Positions 5,607-9,591 of a stretch of 9,591 nt of DNA are shown here, piece after piece (position 1 is the first letter of the stretch; the number at the start of each line of letters is the position of its first letter). A model generated the notes under the pieces. It saw only the letters and a program-made list of their open reading frames with translations, had not been told where the DNA came from and ran no database searches. The translations under genes were made by a program, and so were the position numbers. This stretch comes from Marinosulfonomonas sp. (lineage in GTDB: Bacteria > Pseudomonadota > Alphaproteobacteria > Rhodobacterales > Rhodobacteraceae): the NCBI GenBank assembly GCA_019090845.1, contig JAHRVD010000290.1, positions 1 through 9,591 of the forward strand, written 5' to 3'.

Positions 5607-7337
5607 CTAAACCGGAATACCGACAACAAACCGCGCGCCAAGCGGTTCTGACATTATATCCGCATCGGTCGGACGGATGTTTTCTGCCCAAATCACCCCG
5701 CCATGCGCTTCGACTATTTGCTTGGAAATAGCCAGCCCAAGGCCAGAGTTATCACCAAACTGGCCCACCGGCCGAGACGTGTAAAACCGATTAAAAATCT
5801 TGGTCAGTGATTGCTCTGGAATGCCGGGGCCGGTGTCTTCAACGACAACCAATACCCGGTTTTCACGCTTGCGGGCCCAAACCCGAATTGCGTCACCTTC
5901 TTCGCAAAAAGAAATCGCGTTCGAAATCAGATTAACAAATACTTGCGCCAGTCTTGCTTCCAGGCCCTGAATTTCTATTGGGTGGCTCGGAAGATCCGAG
6001 ATAAATTCGATACCTTTGCCTTTTGCTTCAGCACCCAGATAGTCGTTAATGTTGGTCATCATGTGAGTCAGATCGAAGGTTTCTTCTTCTTCCTTCACCA
6101 GCTCGCTGTCCAGCCGCGACGCATTGGAAATATCGCTGACGAGTCGGTCCAGGCGCCGCACATCGTGCTCTATCACATCTAACAGCCTGCTTCGCTGATC
6201 GTCGCGTTTGGCAATGCGCAATGTCCCGACAGCAGATCGCAATGAGGCCAAAGGGTTTTTGATTTCATGCGCAACATCCGCAGCAAACTGTTCGTTTGCA
6301 TCAATTCGGTCATAAAGCGCCGAAACCATTCCGCGCAGGGCACCCGACAGACGGCCAATCTCGTCAGGGCGGGCAGACAGATCCGGAATTCGCACCCGGC
6401 CCGGGCTGACCTTGCGCGAGTTCCTATCGCGACCAACCTCTGCGGCGGCTGCAAGATCGGACAACGGGTTGGCAATGGTCGAGGCCAAGACAAGGCTCAG
6501 CCCGATTGACACCAGAATTGCAATCACAAACATCTGTAAAACCTGTTCGCGCTCGCTTAATACCAAGGCGTCGATTTCGCCGGCCGCGCTTGACATTGCG
6601 ACGGCTCCTACCGCCCGACCGTTCTGCATGATTGGTGTGGCAACCGAAAATATGGTGCTGCCATTTTCGTCAAGAGCGGTCAGAACCTGCGTTTTGCCCA
6701 TCAAAGTCCCACCAATCAGGCTGCGCAACTTTTTTTCAGAGTCAAAATTCGCAACGGGCAACATTGAAGGTGCCAGCAGCCCAGATAATCCTTCAAAAAT
6801 GGAATTCAGAAAATCTGTAATGATTGTCTTACGCCCGCCATGCTGCAGCCCCTCTATTTGATCTTGCTCGGCGCGCGCTTTGCCCACGATGGTTGCCACA
6901 ATGTTTTCGTTTCGGTCAAAAACATAGACTTCAGCACCTTTTTGCAGGTCCAGACTGGCCAGCAACTTGGCGGTGTTAAGGCCATCGTTGGTTATCAGGC
7001 TGAAAGCACCATCGTCTGGCAGCAGTGCCTCCATTACATCCGCTATCAACTCGGCCTCGGCCACCAGACCAATTTCGCGCTGAGCAACCAAACTGTCGCG
7101 GAATGGATTAAGATAGAGAACCCCGGAAACCAGGATAATCAATGCCAACAGGTTGAAAGTGACAATCTTGCGGGCCAGAGGTGAGCGATTGATAGAAATT
7201 AGACCGCGTCGAGCGCGTTTGGCACGCACTTCGGACGACGAAACTGTCTGGGGGGCGATCCAGTCGTCTCCCAGCACAATATCTGCATTTTTTATCGACT
7301 TTGATTGGCGCACGTCTACCCTCGACGCGAGTGTCAT
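5607..7337 (-). CDS. chvG: ChvG-family sensor histidine kinase (ExoS/BvrS type)
   Basis: This is the membrane sensor of the ChvG/ChvI system, which senses acid and envelope conditions in alphaproteobacteria. It has 576 residues. A basic cytoplasmic N-terminus of about 55 residues is followed by TM1 (about 57-77), a periplasmic sensor region of about 190 residues, TM2 (about 269-290), HAMP (about 290-345) and the HisKA domain with FAADVAHEIKNP, whose His357 is the phospho-accepting residue. The ATPase domain shows the N box around Asn469 and Asn473, G1 DTGPGIP (501-507), the F box FNRFYTSR (515-522) and G2 GLGLAIS (532-538), so the kinase looks intact. The start ATG at 7337 shares its A with the TAA stop of chvI (TAATG), indicating coupled translation. 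In rhizobia the periplasmic regulator ExoR inhibits this kinase; no exoR is in the window. Confidence 0.95.
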   Translation of the reverse strand: MTLASRVDVRQSKSIKNADIVLGDDWIAPQTVSSSEVRAKRARRGLISINRSPLARKIVTFNLLALIILVSGVLYLNPFRDSLVAQREIGLVAEAELIADVMEALLPDDGAFSLITNDGLNTAKLLASLDLQKGAEVYVFDRNENIVATIVGKARAEQDQIEGLQHGGRKTIITDFLNSIFEGLSGLLAPSMLPVANFDSEKKLRSLIGGTLMGKTQVLTALDENGSTIFSVATPIMQNGRAVGAVAMSSAAGEIDALVLSEREQVLQMFVIAILVSIGLSLVLASTIANPLSDLAAAAEVGRDRNSRKVSPGRVRIPDLSARPDEIGRLSGALRGMVSALYDRIDANEQFAADVAHEIKNPLASLRSAVGTLRIAKRDDQRSRLLDVIEHDVRRLDRLVSDISNASRLDSELVKEEEETFDLTHMMTNINDYLGAEAKGKGIEFISDLPSHPIEIQGLEARLAQVFVNLISNAISFCEEGDAIRVWARKRENRVLVVVEDTGPGIPEQSLTKIFNRFYTSRPVGQFGDNSGLGLAISKQIVEAHGGVIWAENIRPTDADIMSEPLGARFVVGIPV

Positions 7338-8038
7338 TATTCTTCGTTATACCGGTAGCCAATGCCATACAATGTTTCGATCGCCGTAAACTCATCATCA
7401 ACGGTGCGCATTTTTTTACGCAGTCTTTTGATGTGGCTGTCGATAGTGCGATCATCAACATAGACCTGATCATCATAGGCTACATCCATAAGCTGATCGC
7501 GACTTTTTACAAAGCCCGGACGCTGAGCCAGCGCCTGTAACAGCAGGAATTCTGTGACGGTCAGCGACACATCGCGACCTTTCCACATTACCGCATGACG
7601 CAACGGGTCCATGCTTAGGTCGCCACGCGACATAACTTTGTTTTCTTCGCCTTCAGGCGTTTCACCGGTTTCAATTGCTTCCTGTCGGCGCAGTAATGCG
7701 CGAATTCGTTCGACCAGTAGCCGTTGCGAGAATGGTTTTTTAACATAGTCATCTGCACCCATCCGAAGGCCCAGAACTTCGTCAATCTCATCATCCTTGG
7801 AAGTCAGAAAGATCACCGGCATCGCGGACTTCTGGCGAAGTCGCTGCAACAGATCCATGCCGTCCATCCGGGGCATCTTTATGTCCAGCACCGCCATATC
7901 AGGCAAACGCTTGTTAAATGCATCAAGGGCAGCTTGCCCATCATTGTAGGTTTCCACTTCAAAACCCTCGGCCTCGAGAGTCATAGAGACCGACGTCAGG
8001 ATGTTCCTGTCGTCGTCAACCAACGCAATCCGCGACAT
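7337..8038 (-). CDS. chvI: ChvI-family response regulator (OmpR/PhoB type, BvrR-like)
   Basis: This DNA-binding response regulator partners ChvG. It has 233 residues. The receiver domain (about 1-118) has the acidic pocket VDDD (7-10), phospho-acceptor Asp52 in [10 protein letters not shown], Thr79 in FLTSKDD and Lys101 in DYVKKPF. After a linker of about 20 residues comes an OmpR-type winged-helix domain (about 140-231) with [29 protein letters not shown], the recognition-helix segment [18 protein letters not shown], and the closing wing [10 protein letters not shown]. All residues needed for phosphotransfer are present. The start ATG at 8038 has AAGGAA upstream at 8-nt spacing. It is the first gene of the minus-strand series and faces pckA across a regulatory spacer, so autoregulation and control of pckA from the same spacer are plausible. 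Confidence 0.97.
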   Translation of the reverse strand: MSRIALVDDDRNILTSVSMTLEAEGFEVETYNDGQAALDAFNKRLPDMAVLDIKMPRMDGMDLLQRLRQKSAMPVIFLTSKDDEIDEVLGLRMGADDYVKKPFSQRLLVERIRALLRRQEAIETGETPEGEENKVMSRGDLSMDPLRHAVMWKGRDVSLTVTEFLLLQALAQRPGFVKSRDQLMDVAYDDQVYVDDRTIDSHIKRLRKKMRTVDDEFTAIETLYGIGYRYNEE

Positions 8039-8200
8039 TTTTGGTTTCCTTATTCTGCTCTGTATCTGTTATTTTTTTGCTATATTCCCGTTTCCGCCCT
8101 TTGGAATCAACAACTAAGTGCGAATCACCTGAAAGCCTTTGCAATATCAGATGACAAAAGTCGTAAACTTTGACTAATTTGTCTCACTTGCGGCTAATGC

Positions 8201-8212
8201 GATTGGCCAATC
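8201..8212. promoter_or_regulatory. Perfect 12-bp palindrome, possible operator
   Basis: GATTGGCCAATC is its own reverse complement. It lies between the upstream CTAA elements and the phased TTG array. Perfect symmetry suits a dimeric regulator with two-fold symmetry, unlike the direct repeats expected for ChvI, so a second regulator could bind here. The protein is unknown. Confidence 0.4.
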
Positions 8213-8221
8213 AATACTTGG

Positions 8222-8251
8222 TTGCGCTAACTTGACATTGATTGCGCTAAC
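8222..8251 (+). repeat. Three phased decamers, candidate binding site for an OmpR-type regulator such as ChvI
   Basis: TTGCGCTAAC occurs at 8222-8231 and again, identically, at 8242-8251. The decamer between them, TTGACATTGA (8232-8241), keeps the TTG, so TTG recurs every 10 bp. Head-to-tail repeats on one face of the helix are the usual target layout of OmpR/PhoB-type regulators, and chvI is the adjacent divergent gene. A related TTGCGGCTAA lies at 8188. The middle decamer also contains TTGACA, a perfect -35 hexamer, but no good -10 follows at 16-18 bp. Assignment to ChvI is inference. Confidence 0.5.
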
Positions 8252-8268
8252 GGCGACGAAGCGTCCTG

Positions 8269-8296
8269 TTCGTGAGTAAAATCCGTATGTTATAGT
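8269..8296 (+). promoter_or_regulatory. Candidate pckA promoter
   Basis: TATAGT at 8291-8296 is a good -10 match (5 of 6 to TATAAT). The best -35 at proper distance is the weak TTCGTG (8269-8274, spacer 16). A weak -35 fits a promoter that needs an activator; the phased decamers end about 40 bp upstream of the -10. The transcript would have a leader of about 95 nt. Confidence 0.4.
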
Positions 8297-8354
8297 ATTC
8301 GGGTCGAGTCAGCCTTGGCCCGGCGCTGCGCAGTGATTGTGATCTAGAAAGCTG

Positions 8355-8388
8355 TCTGCGTATCTGAAAATTTGCCCAGCGACGCAGG
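8355..8388 (+). promoter_or_regulatory. Possible leader hairpin overlapping the pckA ribosome binding site
   Basis: CTGCGT (8356-8361) can pair with ACGCAG (8382-8387), extended by one U-G pair, around a 20-nt loop. The right arm covers the first bases of the SD AGGAG (8386-8390), which stands 9 nt before the ATG at 8400. If formed in the mRNA it would partly mask the SD. The stem is short and the loop long, so stability is doubtful. Confidence 0.3.
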
Positions 8389-8399
8389 AGAGCGGGAAA

Positions 8400-9591
8400 A
8401 TGACAACTGGCAGAGTAAACCCATCAAAAACACTGGCCGATCAGGGCATTTTGGATGTTGGGAACGTTTTTTATAATCTGCAGGACCCGTTGCTGGTTGA
8501 GCAGGCTTTGCGCCGAAACGAGGCTACACTGGGAAACGGCGGCGCTTTGCTGGTTACAACCGGCAAACACACCGGTCGCTCGCCAAAAGACAAATTTGTA
8601 GTCAGAACTGCTTCGGTAGAAGACAATATCTGGTGGGAAAACAACGCACCCTTGGATGAAAAATTCTTCGACGTTCTGCACAGCGACATGCTGGAACATA
8701 TGAAGGGCAAGGACTACTTTGTTCAGGATTTGTTTGGCGGCGCAGATCCGGCACACCGTCTGGATGTCCGGATTATTACCGAACTGGCATGGCACAGCCT
8801 TTTCATTCGCCACCTGCTGCGGCGTCCTTCCAGTGTAGAATTGGAATCCTTCGACCCGGACTTCACAATTATCAATTGCCCCAGCTTCAAAGCGGACCCA
8901 GAGCGTCATGGCTGCCGGTCTGAAACGGTTATTGCGATCAACCTTGATAAAAAGATCATCCTGATTGGCGGCACGGCCTATGCGGGCGAAAACAAAAAAT
9001 CTGTCTTCACCCTGCTGAATTACCTGTTGCCCGAAAAGAACGTCATGCCGATGCACTGTTCTGCCAATCATGCAGTCGGAAACCCGATCGACACGGCAAT
9101 TTTCTTTGGCTTGTCGGGAACCGGAAAAACGACGCTGTCAGCTGATCCGTCTCGAGTGTTGATCGGCGATGATGAACACGGCTGGTCCGATCGCGGCACG
9201 TTCAATTTCGAAGGTGGTTGTTATGCCAAAACGATCAACCTGAGCGCCGAAGCAGAACCTGAAATTTATGCCACCACATCGAAATTCGCGACCGTCATCG
9301 AAAACATGGTCTATGACGAAGAAACCCGAAAACTGGATTTTGATGATGACAGCCTGACGGCAAACATGCGCTGCGCCTACCCGCTGCATTACATTTCCAA
9401 CGCGTCCGAAACCGCGCTTGGCGGGCACCCCAAAAACATCATCATGCTGACATGTGACGCTTTTGGTGTCTTGCCACCGATTGCGCGCCTTACGCCCGCA
9501 CAGGCAATGTATCATTTCCTGTCAGGCTTCACATCCAAAGTTGCCGGAACCGAAACCGGCGTGACCGAGCCGGAACCGACGTTCTCTACCT
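8400..9591 (+). CDS. pckA: Phosphoenolpyruvate carboxykinase (ATP), 5' part, runs off the window
   Basis: PckA converts oxaloacetate and ATP to PEP, CO2 and ADP, the entry step of gluconeogenesis from TCA intermediates. The first 397 codons are present without interruption; the family is about 530 residues, so roughly a quarter is missing at the C-terminus. Motifs in order are TGRSPKDKF (58-66) of the oxaloacetate-binding region, [12 protein letters not shown] before the metal site, the P-loop [11 protein letters not shown] starting at residue 237, LIGDDEHGW with the kinase-2 acidic pair, and GCYAKTINL. The ATP-dependent type is indicated by this P-loop and by similarity to bacterial PckA. 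The start ATG at 8400 follows AGGAG at 9-nt spacing. Divergent placement against chvI is conserved in alphaproteobacteria, where pckA is a reported ChvI-linked gene. Its product, PEP, is the phosphate source for the HPr/EIIA relay encoded opposite. Confidence 0.97.
   Translation, partial: MTTGRVNPSKTLADQGILDVGNVFYNLQDPLLVEQALRRNEATLGNGGALLVTTGKHTGRSPKDKFVVRTASVEDNIWWENNAPLDEKFFDVLHSDMLEHMKGKDYFVQDLFGGADPAHRLDVRIITELAWHSLFIRHLLRRPSSVELESFDPDFTIINCPSFKADPERHGCRSETVIAINLDKKIILIGGTAYAGENKKSVFTLLNYLLPEKNVMPMHCSANHAVGNPIDTAIFFGLSGTGKTTLSADPSRVLIGDDEHGWSDRGTFNFEGGCYAKTINLSAEAEPEIYATTSKFATVIENMVYDEETRKLDFDDDSLTANMRCAYPLHYISNASETALGGHPKNIIMLTCDAFGVLPPIARLTPAQAMYHFLSGFTSKVAGTETGVTEPEPTFST

Larger units (their letters stand above)
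8039..8399. promoter_or_regulatory. Divergent regulatory region between chvI and pckA
   Basis: These 361 bases hold no credible gene. They must carry the promoters of both divergent units. The half nearest chvI is AT-rich, with a T-run at 8072-8078 and, on the minus strand, a TATAGC (8079-8084) that could be a weak -10. The middle (8170-8251) contains a 12-bp palindrome and the phased TTG/CTAA repeats listed separately. The pckA side has a TATAGT element and a leader of roughly 100 nt. CTAA occurs five times on the plus strand (8114, 8174, 8194, 8227, 8247), with two pairs exactly 20 bp apart. This is more than expected by chance in so short a stretch, though I have not computed significance. 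Confidence 0.75.

Noticed and set aside
8326..8333. 8-bp palindrome CTGCGCAG in the pckA leader
   Set aside because: It is short, GC-rich and isolated; palindromes of this size are common by chance.
8424..9071. Long minus-strand open frame of about 215 codons opposite pckA
   Set aside because: It lies wholly within the clearly identified pckA coding frame, has no recognisable motif, and is a composition shadow of it.
9138..9515. Minus-strand open frame of about 125 codons opposite pckA
   Set aside because: It is antisense to conserved pckA motifs and has no family features.

Overview
The window reads as chromosomal DNA of an alphaproteobacterium, most likely a marine Rhodobacterales (Roseobacter-group) species. 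The evidence is the gene order pckA | chvI-chvG-hprK-rapZ-EIIA-ptsH, the very short HPr kinase, an etfA end followed by a 3-hydroxybutyryl-CoA dehydrogenase gene, and a DUF6473-type protein that I know mainly from this group. Base composition looks moderate rather than extremely GC-rich. I see no insertion sequence, phage gene, CRISPR array, tRNA or rRNA.

Layout. Positions 1-641 (+) hold the C-terminal part of the electron transfer flavoprotein alpha subunit, closed by a strong hairpin that also serves the convergent DUF6473-like gene (681-1508, -). A 157-bp divergent spacer leads to a 3-hydroxybutyryl-CoA dehydrogenase gene (1666-2541, +). Its stop codon overlaps that of a long minus-strand series, which in transcription order is: chvI response regulator (8038-7337), chvG sensor kinase (7337-5607), a 93-nt gap, hprK (5513-5079), rapZ (5079-4156), a mannose-family EIIA (4141-3749), ptsH (3738-3460) and an acyltransferase gene (3455-2538). 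Most junctions are 1-nt overlaps or gaps of 4-14 nt, so this is very probably one operon or two stacked ones. A 361-bp regulatory region (8039-8399) separates chvI from the divergent ATP-type PEP carboxykinase gene pckA, whose 5' 397 codons fill the rest of the window.

How the genes work together. ChvG/ChvI is the envelope-stress and acid-sensing two-component pair of alphaproteobacteria. HprK, HPr and EIIA form a PTS-type phosphorelay without sugar permeases; no enzyme I gene is present here and one would have to lie elsewhere. PckA controls flux between oxaloacetate and PEP, the phosphate donor of that relay. The cluster therefore appears to tie envelope signalling, carbon/PEP status and, through RapZ and the acyltransferase, envelope synthesis together. 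This core arrangement is already known from rhizobia and other alphaproteobacteria. The least explained parts are the phased repeats and palindrome in the pckA-chvI spacer, the possible SD-occluding hairpin of pckA, the altered Walker A motif of RapZ, the acyltransferase as last operon gene, and the SGNH-hydrolase-like features of the DUF6473 protein. I found no clear sign of a wholly new system.
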